64,000 bases of DNA from positions 246,001 to 310,000 of the forward strand of contig NZ_CP160797.1 of assembly GCF_040784915.1 (NCBI RefSeq), read 5' to 3'. Below the pieces are notes generated by a model, which was not told where the DNA came from, ran no database searches, and saw nothing but the letters and a program-made list of their open reading frames with translations. Shown in pieces: positions 7,837 to 17,877 of the stretch. Position numbers and translations under genes: made by a program. How positions within the stretch are numbered: position 1 is the first letter of the stretch; every line of letters starts with the position of its first letter. This DNA comes from Bacillus vallismortis. GTDB taxonomy: Bacteria > Bacillota > Bacilli > Bacillales > Bacillaceae.

Positions 7837-8724
7837 ATGTATTATGAAAAAGCTGTCCAGAAAACAATCGATTGGATTGAATCACATTTACATGAGCAAA
7901 TATCAAGTGAGGATATTGTAAACGTTTCAGGCTTTTCAAAATTCCATTTTCATCGGATTTTTCAAAAAGAAGTCGGCATGTCGGTTGCTTCTTATATTCG
8001 GTTAAGGCGTCTTGCGAATGCAGCGGCAGCTTTGCTTTATACAGATCTTCGCATTATTGATATTGCTTTGTATTATCAGTTTGAATCTCAAGAAGCATTT
8101 ACGAGGACGTTCAAAAAGCTGTATCACATGCCGCCTGGCGCATATCGAACATTTATGAAGCGTTTTACCTCAAAAAAGGAGGAATCTTACATGGAGAAAA
8201 AAATGAAGGGCTGGGTTTTGAGCGGGAGCCATCCGTTCCAATTCGAAATGGGGGTTGACCGGGAAAATGTACATCAGGGAAAAGCTTCAGGGTATTTAAA
8301 ATCAACGATGGTGCAGGGCAACGGTGAATTTGCGACGATGATGCAGCAATTTAAGGCAGATCGCTATCTAGGAAAAAGGCTTCGGCTATCAAGTTTTATC
8401 AAAACAAAAGGAGTGCAGCATTTTGCCTCACTTTGGATGCGGGTTGACAGTGCTGCTGACGATGTTCTCCAATTTGACAATATGAGCAACAGGCCTATTA
8501 CCGGGACAACCAATTGGAATCATTATGCTATTGTTTTAGATGTCCCTGAAAAGAGTGCTGTGATTTCCTTTGGTGTCCTATTATCTGGGCCGGGTCAGAT
8601 GTGGATGGATCATGTTGTTTTTGAAGAGGTAGATGAGAGTATTCCTTCAACAAATCTTGAAATGCCGGGAGAACTTTTAGATGAGCCGATAAATTTATCT
8701 TTTGAAGAGGAACTACAAAAATAG
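7837..8724 (+). CDS. ybfP: AraC-family regulator YbfP
   Basis: A 295-residue protein. Residues 1-105 form an AraC-type double helix-turn-helix: ISSEDIVNVSGFSKFHFHRIFQKEVGMSVASYIRLRR, then DIALYYQFESQEAFTRTFKKLYHMPPGAYR. The C-terminal 180 residues are a beta-rich domain (MWMRVD.., FGVLLSGPGQMWMDHVVFEEV) that resembles ligand-binding jelly rolls and probably senses a small molecule. The DNA-binding domain is N-terminal, as in SoxS/Rob-like regulators. No target is evident. AAAGGAG lies about 14 bases upstream of ATG 7837. Confidence 0.85.
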   Translation: MYYEKAVQKTIDWIESHLHEQISSEDIVNVSGFSKFHFHRIFQKEVGMSVASYIRLRRLANAAAALLYTDLRIIDIALYYQFESQEAFTRTFKKLYHMPPGAYRTFMKRFTSKKEESYMEKKMKGWVLSGSHPFQFEMGVDRENVHQGKASGYLKSTMVQGNGEFATMMQQFKADRYLGKRLRLSSFIKTKGVQHFASLWMRVDSAADDVLQFDNMSNRPITGTTNWNHYAIVLDVPEKSAVISFGVLLSGPGQMWMDHVVFEEVDESIPSTNLEMPGELLDEPINLSFEEELQK

Positions 8725-8920
8725 TTTTCAGACAACTACTTTTATTAGTAAGTTAGTGGAAAATACTATTCGTTATTAATAAACCCTGGTGCCGCGTGGG
8801 TTTGCAAGAGCTTGGATATTTTTATCAGTCTGTGCGGATATGTTCATCTTTGCGGCATTTTCCTGTATGATATAGTAAGAGTGTGCATAGCAACTAACTA
8901 TAATTGAACAGGGTGTTTAA

Positions 8921-9892
<972 letters not shown>

Positions 9893-9931
9893 TAGAAAGA
9901 ACACCTTGTATTCAAGGTATTCTCAGATGTT

Positions 9932-9977
9932 GACAAAATCCTAAAACATTTCGTTTCGGGATTTTGTCCTTTTTTAT
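9932..9977 (+). terminator. trhO terminator
   Basis: GACAAAATCC and GGATTTTGTC form a ten-base-pair stem followed by CCTTTTTTATTTT. Confidence 0.8.
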
Positions 9978-9983
9978 TTTGGT

Positions 9984-10017
9984 GGTGATGTTTTCATGTG
10001 CCAACGAAAACATCACC
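9984..10017 (-). terminator. Perfect inverted repeat downstream of gamP
   Basis: GGTGATGTTTTC and GAAAACATCACC are exact 12-base complements around a ten-base loop, just beyond the gamP stop codon. No T run follows on the minus strand, so it may stabilise the 3' end of the gamAP mRNA or terminate weakly. Confidence 0.5.
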
Positions 10018-10032
10018 AGCAGGAGGGATTTT

Positions 10033-11928
10033 TTACTTTATTTGAATGTGCTTCATATCTTCTTCAGATGCATTGGTGAAAATGATCGGTGTTACAGCTG
10101 AAGCGGCATGCTGTTTGATGGTATCGAGATCAAATGAGAGAAGCAGTTCACCTTGTGTGACGGCTTGTCCGCTCGTGACATGTGCTTCGAAGCTTTCCCC
10201 GTTTAATTTGACAGTATCAATGCCGACATGAATCAGGATTTCAATGCCGTGGGCACTCATAAAGCCGATGGCGTGCTTTGTCGGAAAAATGGAGACGATT
10301 TCGCCGTCTGCTGGGGCAATGACTTTTCCTTCCGATGGATCAATCGCAAACCCCTCGCCCATCATTTTTTCTGAAAAAACTGGATCCGGCACGTCCGTTA
10401 AAGAGACTGTTTCTCCTTTGAGCGGATAAATAAAGGATTCGTCAGAAGCGGGAATCTGTTGTATGTCAGTTTCCGCATCCAGCGCGGCGGCTGTATCAGG
10501 CACGCCTCCGGCCATGATCGTTTTGATGTCGTCTTTTAAGGCGTCGGATTTTGTTCCGAATATCGCCTGGAAGTTGTTGTTGACTTCCAGCACACCTACT
10601 GCGCCAAGCCGTTTTAATTCATCCTTGCTGACTTGGTTTGGCTGATGAACGGTCACACGGAGCCTTGTAATACACGCATCCAGGTTCGCGATATTTTGCT
10701 GTCCGCCTAAGGCCTGCAACACATGAAAGGCAAGCTGGTCTTTTGCAACAGGCGCTTTTGCCTCATTCTGATCGGCTTCATCTGTTTCACGGCCCGGCGT
10801 TTTTAAATTCCATTTCAAAATCGCAAATCGGAACAAATAATAATATATGAAAGCAAATACGATCCCGACAGGAATGACAACCCAGCCGTTTGTCGACAGT
10901 CCGTAGTTTATGACGTAGTCAATGCCGCCGCCTGAGAACGTATAGCCATGGCGGACATGGAATAAATCACAAACGACAAAGATGACGCCGGCGAGAATAG
11001 AGTTAATCAAATAGAGCACGGGCGCAACGAACAAGAAAGAAAATTCAACTGGCTCTGTAATGCCTGTCAGCATAGATGTGAGCGCGGCAGAAATCATCAC
11101 GCCGGAGATCATTTTCTTCTTTTCCGGACGTGCGGTATGGATAATGGCAAGTGCAACTGCCGGCAGACAGAAAATCATGTAAGGGAAATCTCCCATCATA
11201 AAGCGCCCGGCTGTCGGATCTCCCGCGAAAAACCTTGTCAGATCGCCGGTTATGGTATTTCCTGTTGACGGGTCTGTGTATTCTCCCATCATAAAATAGA
11301 AAGGTGTATAAAAAATATGATGCAGGCCAAAAGGAATCAGCAAACGATAGATCGTTGCATAAAAGAACAGGCCGACCGTTGAATCGGCAATTAAACTGCT
11401 GGCAGCGTTAATCCCGTTTTGGATCAGCGGCCATACCAATGAGAAAATGACGCCGATCACCAATGAACTGATGGAAGTGATAATTGGGACAAACCGTTTT
11501 CCTGAAAAAAATCCAAGGACAGGATGCAGTTCAATTGTTGAAAAACGTTTATATAAATAGGCGGCAAGAAGCCCGATGATGATTCCTCCGAATACGCCCA
11601 TATCAATCAGGTGCTCGGCTCCTTCATACGGAGGCTGAAGGCCAAGTAATTTCCCCATGTTGTCGAGGGTAACGGTTAAAATTAAATATCCGATGACAGC
11701 GGCAAGTCCGGCTACACCTTCGCCGGCGGCTAAACCGATCGCGACCCCCACGGCGAAAATCAGCGGCAGATTATCGAATACAACACCGCCCGCATCCTTT
11801 ATAATAGGGATATTCAGTAAATCCTTGTCACCGAAACGGAGCAAAAGACCGGCTGCCGGCAGGACGGCAACCGGGGTCATCAATGCACGGCCAAGCTGCT
11901 GCAGAATTTGAAATGCCTTTTTAAACAT
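10033..11928 (-). CDS. gamP: Glucosamine-specific PTS permease GamP (EIICBA)
   Basis: A 631-residue phosphotransferase transporter that imports and phosphorylates glucosamine. It carries three domains in one chain: a membrane EIIC domain (residues 1 to about 370, with the RFFAGDPTAGRFMMGDFPYM and GITEPVEFSF motifs), an EIIB domain with the phosphorylated Cys in LDACITRLRV, and an EIIA domain with the phospho-His in EILIHVGIDTVKL. GGAGA lies upstream of the ATG. It is the second gene of gamA-gamP, 20 bases after gamA, and its product feeds GamA. GamR, encoded divergently, is the likely repressor. Confidence 0.93.
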   Translation of the reverse strand: MFKKAFQILQQLGRALMTPVAVLPAAGLLLRFGDKDLLNIPIIKDAGGVVFDNLPLIFAVGVAIGLAAGEGVAGLAAVIGYLILTVTLDNMGKLLGLQPPYEGAEHLIDMGVFGGIIIGLLAAYLYKRFSTIELHPVLGFFSGKRFVPIITSISSLVIGVIFSLVWPLIQNGINAASSLIADSTVGLFFYATIYRLLIPFGLHHIFYTPFYFMMGEYTDPSTGNTITGDLTRFFAGDPTAGRFMMGDFPYMIFCLPAVALAIIHTARPEKKKMISGVMISAALTSMLTGITEPVEFSFLFVAPVLYLINSILAGVIFVVCDLFHVRHGYTFSGGGIDYVINYGLSTNGWVVIPVGIVFAFIYYYLFRFAILKWNLKTPGRETDEADQNEAKAPVAKDQLAFHVLQALGGQQNIANLDACITRLRVTVHQPNQVSKDELKRLGAVGVLEVNNNFQAIFGTKSDALKDDIKTIMAGGVPDTAAALDAETDIQQIPASDESFIYPLKGETVSLTDVPDPVFSEKMMGEGFAIDPSEGKVIAPADGEIVSIFPTKHAIGFMSAHGIEILIHVGIDTVKLNGESFEAHVTSGQAVTQGELLLSFDLDTIKQHAASAVTPIIFTNASEEDMKHIQIK

Positions 11929-11948
11929 GACAATCTCCTTTTATTGTT

Positions 11949-12698
11949 TTATGAGTAGGATGTATTCTTTAATTTGCTGGCTGCTTTTTGATCTGTGATA
12001 ACGGTTACATGATTGTGTTTTTGAAGAATGGAGGCCGGTACATCTGTCGTGACAGGGCCTTCAGCCATCTTTTGAATGGCATCTGCTTTTTCCTCGCCGC
12101 TCGCTAAAAGCACAATATGTTTGCTGAATTTCATGATGGTTTTAATGCCCATTGAAATTGCGAGTCTCGGCACCAGCACAGGATCACCGCCGAAGAATCT
12201 GGCATTTGCCTGTATCGTGCTTTCTGACAGCTTAACAACTCGTGTTCGACCCTCAACATCAGAACCCGGTTCATTAAAACCGATGTGGCCGTTGGCGCCG
12301 ATGCCGAGAATTTGAACATCAATGCCTCCCGACTGACGGATGAGATCCTCGTAGATCATACATTCAGCCTCAAGCTGCGGATTGTCTCCTTGCGGGATAT
12401 GGATATGGTCAGGCTGCATATTGATATGCTGAAAAAGGTGCTCATGCATAAAATTGTTATAACTTTGCGGATGAGATGGAGAGAGGCCTGCATATTCATC
12501 CAAATTAAATGTAGTAACCTTTGAAAAATCAATTTCGCCTGACTGATAGTCTGAAATCAGCTGCTTGTACAAGCCGACCGGCGTGCTTCCTGTTGCCAGG
12601 CCGAGAACGGCATCTTTCTTTGCCTGTACATGTTCCTTGATTATGTTAGCGCTTAACTTACAGAGTTCTTCATAATGCTCGGCGACAATAATTTTCAT
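11949..12698 (-). CDS. gamA: Glucosamine-6-phosphate deaminase GamA
   Basis: GamA converts glucosamine-6-phosphate to fructose-6-phosphate and ammonia. The 249-residue protein is of full length for the short Gram-positive deaminases. Visible signatures are GLATGSTPVGLY, FNLDEYAGL (catalytic Asp), ILGIGANGHIGFNEPGS and the IMKFSKHIVLLASG stretch. The start MKIIVAEHYEEL was chosen over a longer upstream frame because GGGGGGTG sits directly ahead of it. It is the first gene of the operon with gamP, divergent from gamR. Confidence 0.93.
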   Translation of the reverse strand: MKIIVAEHYEELCKLSANIIKEHVQAKKDAVLGLATGSTPVGLYKQLISDYQSGEIDFSKVTTFNLDEYAGLSPSHPQSYNNFMHEHLFQHINMQPDHIHIPQGDNPQLEAECMIYEDLIRQSGGIDVQILGIGANGHIGFNEPGSDVEGRTRVVKLSESTIQANARFFGGDPVLVPRLAISMGIKTIMKFSKHIVLLASGEEKADAIQKMAEGPVTTDVPASILQKHNHVTVITDQKAASKLKNTSYS

Positions 12699-12802
12699 GC
12701 GACACCCCCCAAAGAGATAGACAAGCACCACATTTGTTACAATCAATTTATGATAGTTGTCATTACGAATTTAGCACCATAATCATTAAAGTGTCAATAT
12801 AA

Positions 12803-12818
12803 ATTTCTGAAAATTTGT
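12803..12818. promoter_or_regulatory. Candidate GamR operator
   Basis: An AT-rich palindrome (AAATTTCTGAAAATTT) lies in the intergenic region between gamA and gamR, where a GntR-type repressor would be expected to act on both promoters. This is placement plus symmetry only. Confidence 0.3.
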
Positions 12819-12916
12819 TATAAAAGAAAGATACAAATCTTTCATCATTATGAGATTAAGTGGTATGATGGTCTCAATCAAAAAGAACGGTTTGCATACA
12901 GGATGGGGAGAATGAA

Positions 12917-13624
12917 ATGACAGCTTTATATTCTGTTATCAAGTTTAAAATCATTGAATTAATTAAGTCGGGCAAATATCAGGCGAATGATCAGCTGCCG
13001 ACGGAGAGCGAGTTTTGCGAACAATATGATGTCAGCAGAACAACTGTGAGATTGGCTCTGCAGCAGCTTGAGCTTGAGGGATATATTAAACGGATTCAAG
13101 GAAAAGGAACATTTGTATCGGCGGCAAAAATACAAACGCCGATTCCGCATCAGATTACGAGCTTTGCAGAACAAATGAGAGGCCTGCGTTCTGAATCAAA
13201 AGTGCTTGAACTCGTGGTGATCCCTGCTGATCACTCCATTGCCGAGCTTTTGAAAATGAAAGAGAATGAACCTGTCAATAAGCTTGTCAGAGTCAGATAT
13301 GCCGAGGGGGAACCTTTGCAGTACCACACCTCATATATTCCATGGAAAGCGGCACCTGGTCTGGCTCCGGAAGAGTGCACCGGCTCGCTTTTTGAACTGT
13401 TAAGGACAAAATACAATATTGAAATCAGCAGGGGCACGGAATCGATCGAACCGATTTTAACCGATGAAACGATCAGCGGCCACTTATTAACCAATGTGGG
13501 AGCACCGGCGTTTTTAGCAGAATCCCTCACCTATGATAAAAATGAAGAAGTCGTGGAATATGCGCAAATTATTACGCGGGGAGACCGAACGAAATTCACC
13601 GTAGAACAGTCATATCATTCATAA
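12917..13624 (+). CDS. gamR: GntR-family repressor GamR of glucosamine catabolism
   Basis: A 235-residue GntR/HutC regulator. Residues 1-75 hold the winged helix ([42 protein letters not shown]), and the rest is a UTRA effector domain that in relatives binds glucosamine- or N-acetylglucosamine-6-phosphate. It is transcribed away from gamA-gamP across a 218-base region, the classic repressor layout. GGGGAG lies six bases before the ATG. Confidence 0.9.
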   Translation: MTALYSVIKFKIIELIKSGKYQANDQLPTESEFCEQYDVSRTTVRLALQQLELEGYIKRIQGKGTFVSAAKIQTPIPHQITSFAEQMRGLRSESKVLELVVIPADHSIAELLKMKENEPVNKLVRVRYAEGEPLQYHTSYIPWKAAPGLAPEECTGSLFELLRTKYNIEISRGTESIEPILTDETISGHLLTNVGAPAFLAESLTYDKNEEVVEYAQIITRGDRTKFTVEQSYHS

Positions 13625-13680
13625 AGCAATGCGTATGAAAGAAAACGCCTGATGGTTATGAAGAAAGGAATGGTGGTTCT

Positions 13681-13956
13681 ATGTTTCTATTGACGAATGG
13701 AAAAGCGCTGTGGGGGTCTGTGATTGCTGCTTTCGTCCTTTCAATGGTGTTTTATCCGTTTCTTCCGGCGGAGATGCCGATTCATTATGATGGTACAAAC
13801 AGCCCGGATTTGACAGTGAACAAGCTGGCGGGGACAGTGATACTGCCTGTCATGATGTTGGTGTTCGCATGGGCGCAAAAGATCAATTGGCAATTTGTGA
13901 TCGCGGTGTATATTTTGCTGATTTGCCATATTGCCGTCCTTTATTTAGCAGTCTAA
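13681..13956 (+). CDS. ybgB: Small DUF1648 membrane protein YbgB
   Basis: A 91-residue protein with about three membrane segments and the DUF1648 signature LPAEMPIHYDGTNSPDL. This domain is the N-terminal unit of SdpI/YhdP-like immunity and signalling proteins, but here it stands alone. It is 56 bases downstream of gamR, with its own ribosome binding site (AGAAAGGA), and likely shares the gamR transcript. Its function is unknown; a role linked to bacteriocin tolerance would be a guess from the family. Confidence 0.8.
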   Translation: MFLLTNGKALWGSVIAAFVLSMVFYPFLPAEMPIHYDGTNSPDLTVNKLAGTVILPVMMLVFAWAQKINWQFVIAVYILLICHIAVLYLAV

Positions 13957-13961
13957 AATCA

Positions 13962-13990
13962 GACAGCCGGAATGAATCTGGCTGTTTTTC
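13962..13990 (+). terminator. gamR-ybgB terminator
   Basis: CAGCCGG and the later TGGCTG pair across AATGAATC, then TTTTTC and a long T-rich run. Confidence 0.7.
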
Positions 13991-14048
13991 TTTTATTTTT
14001 TCTTCATTTGACAATGGATGTGGTGTATAATAGCTGATGATCATAAAG

Positions 14049-14063
14049 AATATTCTGAAATTT
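14049..14063 (+). promoter_or_regulatory. CodY-like box ahead of ybgE
   Basis: AATATTCTGAAATTT matches the CodY consensus AATTTTCWGAAAATT at 13 of 15 positions. It sits about 105 bases upstream of the aminotransferase start. CodY control is known for branched-chain amino acid genes, so the site makes biological sense. Confidence 0.65.
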
Positions 14064-14167
14064 ATAGATTAAAAGCGGCGTATAATCAAAGAAGCGGATG
14101 AAGTTTTTGCAGCTTTAAAAAGACTGAATATTTAAACAACTACGATGTGAAAGGTGTGCTGATCAGA

Positions 14168-15235
14168 TTGAATAAGCTTATCGAACGAGAAAAAATTGCA
14201 TTTCATAAGGCGAAGCCTGACCCGTCATTCTTGGAATTCGGGAAATATTTTACGGATTATATGTTTGTGATGGATTATGAAGAGGGAATAGGCTGGTGCC
14301 ATCCTAGAATAACGCCGTACGCGCCGCTTACGCTTGATCCTTCTTCATCTGTCTTTCATTACGGCCAGGCTGTTTTTGAAGGATTAAAAGCGTACAGAAC
14401 AGAAGATGGCAGAGTGCTTCTGTTCCGGCCGGACCAAAATATCAAACGGCTGAACAGATCATGTGAGCGCATGAGTATTCCTCCTTTAGACGAAGAGCTT
14501 GTGCTTGAGGCATTGACGCAATTAATTGAGCTGGAGAAAGATTGGGTTCCAAAGGAAAAGGGGACGTCACTGTATATTCGGCCCTTTATCATCGCCACAG
14601 AACCGAGTCTCGGGGTGAAGGCATCCAAAACCTATACATTTATGATCGTGCTTTCGCCTGTCGGCTCATACTATGGCGATCAGCTGAAGCCGGTGAAAAT
14701 CTACGTCGAAGATGAGTACGTGCGGGCGGTAAATGGCGGAGTCGGATGTGCAAAAACGTCGGGAAACTACGCCGCCAGCCTTGAAGCGCAGCGAAAAGCG
14801 AATGAGCGGGGCTATGACCAGGTGCTGTGGCTGGACGCCATTGAAAAGAAATATGTGGAAGAAGTAGGGAGCATGAACATCTTTTTTGTCATGAACGGGG
14901 AAGCTGTCACACCGGCTTTAAACGGGAGTATTTTAAGCGGGATTACACGTTCGTCTGCGATTGAACTGATTCGCAGCTGGGGCATTCCGGTTCGTGAAGA
15001 GAGAATTTCGATTGATGAGATTTATGCGGCCTCTGCGCGCGGGGAATTGACAGAGGTCTTCGGCACGGGCACGGCAGCCGTCGTAACGCCTGTCGGTGAA
15101 CTCAATATTCGTGGGAAAACGGTGATTGTAGGCGACGGACAAATCGGGGACATCTCGAAAAAATTGTATGAAACGATAACAGATATTCAGCTTGGCAAAG
15201 TGAAAGGGCCGTGCAACTGGACAGTGGAAGTCTAA
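14168..15235 (+). CDS. ybgE: Branched-chain amino acid aminotransferase YbgE
   Basis: A 355-residue fold-type IV PLP enzyme that exchanges amino groups between Leu, Ile or Val and 2-oxoglutarate. Motifs: FHYGQAVFEGLKAYR near the N-terminus, the PLP-binding Lys in GVGCAKTSGNYAASLEAQR, VEEVGSMNIFF, and EVFGTGTAAVV near the C-terminus. It is one of two such paralogues in B. subtilis. TTG 14168 is chosen, 11 bases after AAAGGTG, since it gives the family length. A CodY-like box lies upstream. Confidence 0.92.
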   Translation: MNKLIEREKIAFHKAKPDPSFLEFGKYFTDYMFVMDYEEGIGWCHPRITPYAPLTLDPSSSVFHYGQAVFEGLKAYRTEDGRVLLFRPDQNIKRLNRSCERMSIPPLDEELVLEALTQLIELEKDWVPKEKGTSLYIRPFIIATEPSLGVKASKTYTFMIVLSPVGSYYGDQLKPVKIYVEDEYVRAVNGGVGCAKTSGNYAASLEAQRKANERGYDQVLWLDAIEKKYVEEVGSMNIFFVMNGEAVTPALNGSILSGITRSSAIELIRSWGIPVREERISIDEIYAASARGELTEVFGTGTAAVVTPVGELNIRGKTVIVGDGQIGDISKKLYETITDIQLGKVKGPCNWTVEV

Positions 15236-15242
15236 AGATCGA

Positions 15243-15273
15243 AAAAGAACCTGCTCTGAGGCAGGTTCTTTTT
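15243..15273. terminator. Shared terminator of ybgE and ybgF
   Basis: AAGAACCTGC and GCAGGTTCTT form a near-perfect stem with A and T runs on either side, so it can act in both directions. It abuts the stop codon of ybgF. Confidence 0.75.
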
Positions 15274-16684
15274 ACTTTGAATGAGTCATATCAGCTGTCG
15301 GCTTGTTTATGCGATTTTTTACATAATACACTGCGTAGCAGATGGCCATAAAAGAAATGCCGCAATACAGTGCGATTCTTTGATTTGGATCAAAGGCAAT
15401 GCCGAGCACGGATGCCAGGCATAATAGGAACGCGGCAATCGGCACGAACGGATACCAAGGGGTCCGGTACTTTAAATCGGCGACCTTGTTTCCCGCTTCG
15501 ATATACCGTTTTCTGAACATGAATTGAGAAGCTGCGATTCCCATCCACACGACAACGACCGCAAAACCGGAAATCGACACGAGCACAACGTATACAGTGT
15601 CTGGCGCAAATACGCTGGACAGCAATGAGAGAATGCCGCCGATCATGCTGAACACCAGCGCGTTAAACGGGGTTCCTTTTGATGTCAGCTTTGCAAATGC
15701 CGGGTGAAGCGTCTTTTCTTTTGATAAAGACCACAGCATCCGGGAAGAAGCGTAGAGTCCGGAATTAGCCGCTGACAGGATCGCTGTCAGGATGACAAAG
15801 TTCATGATATCGGCTGCGTATGGCACACCGACTCTGTCAAAGACAGCGACAAACGGGCTTTTGATGACGCCTGCTTCTTGAATCGGAATCAGCCCTGACA
15901 GGACAAAAATGGTTCCGATAAAGAAGAGTGAAAGACGCCAGACCGTTGTTTTAATCGCTTTTGGTATCGTCTTGTCGGGATCGACGCTTTCTCCGGCGGC
16001 GATTCCGATCAGTTCAGTCCCCGAAAAGGCAAAATTGACAGACAGCATCGTCATCAAAATCGGGACAAATCCATGTGGAAAGAGCCCGCCTTCCGCTGTG
16101 AAATTGGACAGCATCGGAGCGGCCTCTCCGCCTTGAATCGGAATGATGCCGAACATGGCAGAGCCGCCTAAAAGAATAAACAATACAATGGCTAAAACTT
16201 TGATGCTGGAAAACCAAAATTCCGATTCAGCGAAAAACTTGACCGAAAATGCGTTAAGCAAGAAAATCAACAGCGCAAAGACGGCACTCCACATCCAAAC
16301 GGACGTATGGGGGAACCAGCGCTGCATTAACAGGCCGGCTGCTGTGAATTCCGATCCCAATGCCACGGTCCATGTCAGCCAGTACAGCCAAGCGACCGTA
16401 AATCCAGTTCCCGGTCCTATGTATTTGGTTGCATAGGTGTGAAAGGCGCCTGTCACAGGCATGGCTACAGACAGCTCACCGAGGCATAGCATGACCAAAT
16501 AGACGATTCCGGCGCCGACTAAGTAGGCGAGTATCGTTCCCGCCGGGCCTGCCTGCTGAATGGTATAGCCGGAGCTTAAAAACAGTCCGGTTCCGATGAC
16601 ACCCCCTAAGGAAAGCATAAAGAGGTGCCGGCTTTTCATACTTCTCTGAAAGTTTGTCTCATTCTTGTTGTGAGCAGATTTCAT
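15272..16684 (-). CDS. ybgF: APC-family amino acid permease YbgF
   Basis: A 470-residue permease of the amino acid-polyamine-organocation superfamily with about 12 membrane segments. The hallmark [30 protein letters not shown] motif follows the N-terminal [13 protein letters not shown]. The reading frame is open further upstream, but a good promoter lies inside that extension, so the start is placed at ATG 16684. It follows ybgG, a homocysteine methyltransferase, so S-methylmethionine or a related methyl donor is the likely cargo, in analogy to mmuP-mmuM. That substrate is inferred from context. Confidence 0.82.
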   Translation of the reverse strand: MKSAHNKNETNFQRSMKSRHLFMLSLGGVIGTGLFLSSGYTIQQAGPAGTILAYLVGAGIVYLVMLCLGELSVAMPVTGAFHTYATKYIGPGTGFTVAWLYWLTWTVALGSEFTAAGLLMQRWFPHTSVWMWSAVFALLIFLLNAFSVKFFAESEFWFSSIKVLAIVLFILLGGSAMFGIIPIQGGEAAPMLSNFTAEGGLFPHGFVPILMTMLSVNFAFSGTELIGIAAGESVDPDKTIPKAIKTTVWRLSLFFIGTIFVLSGLIPIQEAGVIKSPFVAVFDRVGVPYAADIMNFVILTAILSAANSGLYASSRMLWSLSKEKTLHPAFAKLTSKGTPFNALVFSMIGGILSLLSSVFAPDTVYVVLVSISGFAVVVVWMGIAASQFMFRKRYIEAGNKVADLKYRTPWYPFVPIAAFLLCLASVLGIAFDPNQRIALYCGISFMAICYAVYYVKNRINKPTADMTHSK

Positions 16685-16777
16685 CTTTTTCCAACTTTCT
16701 ATCGGCGATTTCTTTCCTTTAATAAAAAATCCCATGTCAGCGAGTGACACGAGACTCCGGCGAACCGGCTTTAAGAT

Positions 16778-16806
16778 AGAATATACAAACAATTCCGATA
16801 AGTCAA
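16778..16806 (-). promoter_or_regulatory. SigA-type promoter for ybgF
   Basis: On the minus strand TTGACT is followed after exactly 17 bases by TATTCT. The -35 overlaps the ybgG stop codon, so ybgF can be transcribed separately from ybgG. Confidence 0.6.
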
Positions 16807-17750
16807 GTTGTTTTTAAAGAGCGCGCCCAAGCCGCGATTTCTTTAATATCTTCGGGTTTTGTCCGGCAGCAGCCGCCAATCAGCTTCGCTCCTTTTTCAT
16901 GCCACGCGCGGGCGCTTACTCCGTAAGGTTCTCCGCATGCCGCCCCGTTCCACGTTTTTGTCTCCGGATCATACTGCTCGCCTGAATTCGGGTAGACGAT
17001 GATCGGTTTTGATGTGTGTTTTTTTAACTCCTCTATTAAAGAAGGGATATGCTGAAGCGGCGTGCAGTTGATGCCGAGCGCTGCAATTTGGCGGTGCTTA
17101 TCAAGCCATGACGCACAGTCAGCGGCAGGTGTTCCGTCACTAATATGAAGGCTGTCTTTTGCACTGAAGCTGATCCACGCATACGTTTCAGGAAACTCCT
17201 TCAGCAGCCGCGCAATCGCTTTTGCTTCGCTCAGACATGGGATCGTTTCACATGCCAAAACATCAGCTCCAGCTTCGATCAGCGCCTTCATGCGGGGGCG
17301 ATGAAATTCAACAAGTTCATCCTCTGAGATTCCGTAGTCGCCGCGATACTCAGAGCCGTCTGCAAGATAAGCGCCATAAGGGCCGACAGAAGCCGCAATG
17401 ATTGGCTTTGGCCGATTGACACGGTTTTCTTCGAGCGCCCAAAATTCATCACGTGCTTCAGCTGCGATGCTGACGGACATCTCGATGAGCCGGCGTGCTT
17501 CCGCTTCGCTCAGCCCGCGTGCGGCAAAGCCTTCAAACGTAGACTGATAGCTGGCGGTGATCGCACAGTCAGCACCTGCCGCAAAATAATCAGTATGCAC
17601 TTGTTTAATCAGATCCGGCTCTTCCATCAGGATTTTTGCCGACCAGAGACTGTCGTTCAAATCACAGCCCTTGCGTTCAAGCTCGGTCGCCATGGCGCCG
17701 TCTAGCACAATAAGCGGGTATGTATCTAGTATGTGTTGGATAGGATTCAT
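16803..17750 (-). CDS. ybgG: Homocysteine S-methyltransferase YbgG (MmuM type)
   Basis: A 315-residue zinc enzyme that moves a methyl group from S-methylmethionine (or S-adenosylmethionine) to homocysteine, giving methionine. Signatures are [14 protein letters not shown] at the N-terminus, ALGINC with the first zinc Cys, and [14 protein letters not shown] with the Cys pair that completes the site. The length matches E. coli MmuM. It lies directly upstream of the permease ybgF on the same strand. The ribosome binding site (AAAGAAGG, 14 bases away) is poor. Confidence 0.88.
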   Translation of the reverse strand: MNPIQHILDTYPLIVLDGAMATELERKGCDLNDSLWSAKILMEEPDLIKQVHTDYFAAGADCAITASYQSTFEGFAARGLSEAEARRLIEMSVSIAAEARDEFWALEENRVNRPKPIIAASVGPYGAYLADGSEYRGDYGISEDELVEFHRPRMKALIEAGADVLACETIPCLSEAKAIARLLKEFPETYAWISFSAKDSLHISDGTPAADCASWLDKHRQIAALGINCTPLQHIPSLIEELKKHTSKPIIVYPNSGEQYDPETKTWNGAACGEPYGVSARAWHEKGAKLIGGCCRTKPEDIKEIAAWARSLKTT

Positions 17751-17840
17751 AGAATGTACCGATGCCTTCTTTCAGATTTTTTGAAATGATATGAAAATCG
17801 TAAGGGAGGTTTACGTGTTTGTCAATAAACACAAAAGGGA

Positions 17841-17877
17841 AAGGTGTTCAGCCCGTCTATCTGAACACCTTTTTTTT
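17841..17877. terminator. Terminator hairpin between glnT and ybgG
   Basis: AAGGTGTTCAG and CTGAACACCTT are perfect complements followed by eight Ts on the plus strand. On the minus strand, where glnT ends, it is followed by a weaker T-rich stretch. Confidence 0.65.

Noticed and set aside
14008..14031. TTGACA and TATAAT upstream of ybgE as a promoter
   Set aside because: Both hexamers are perfect, but the spacer is only 12 bases, too short for SigA. The true promoter may use just one of them.
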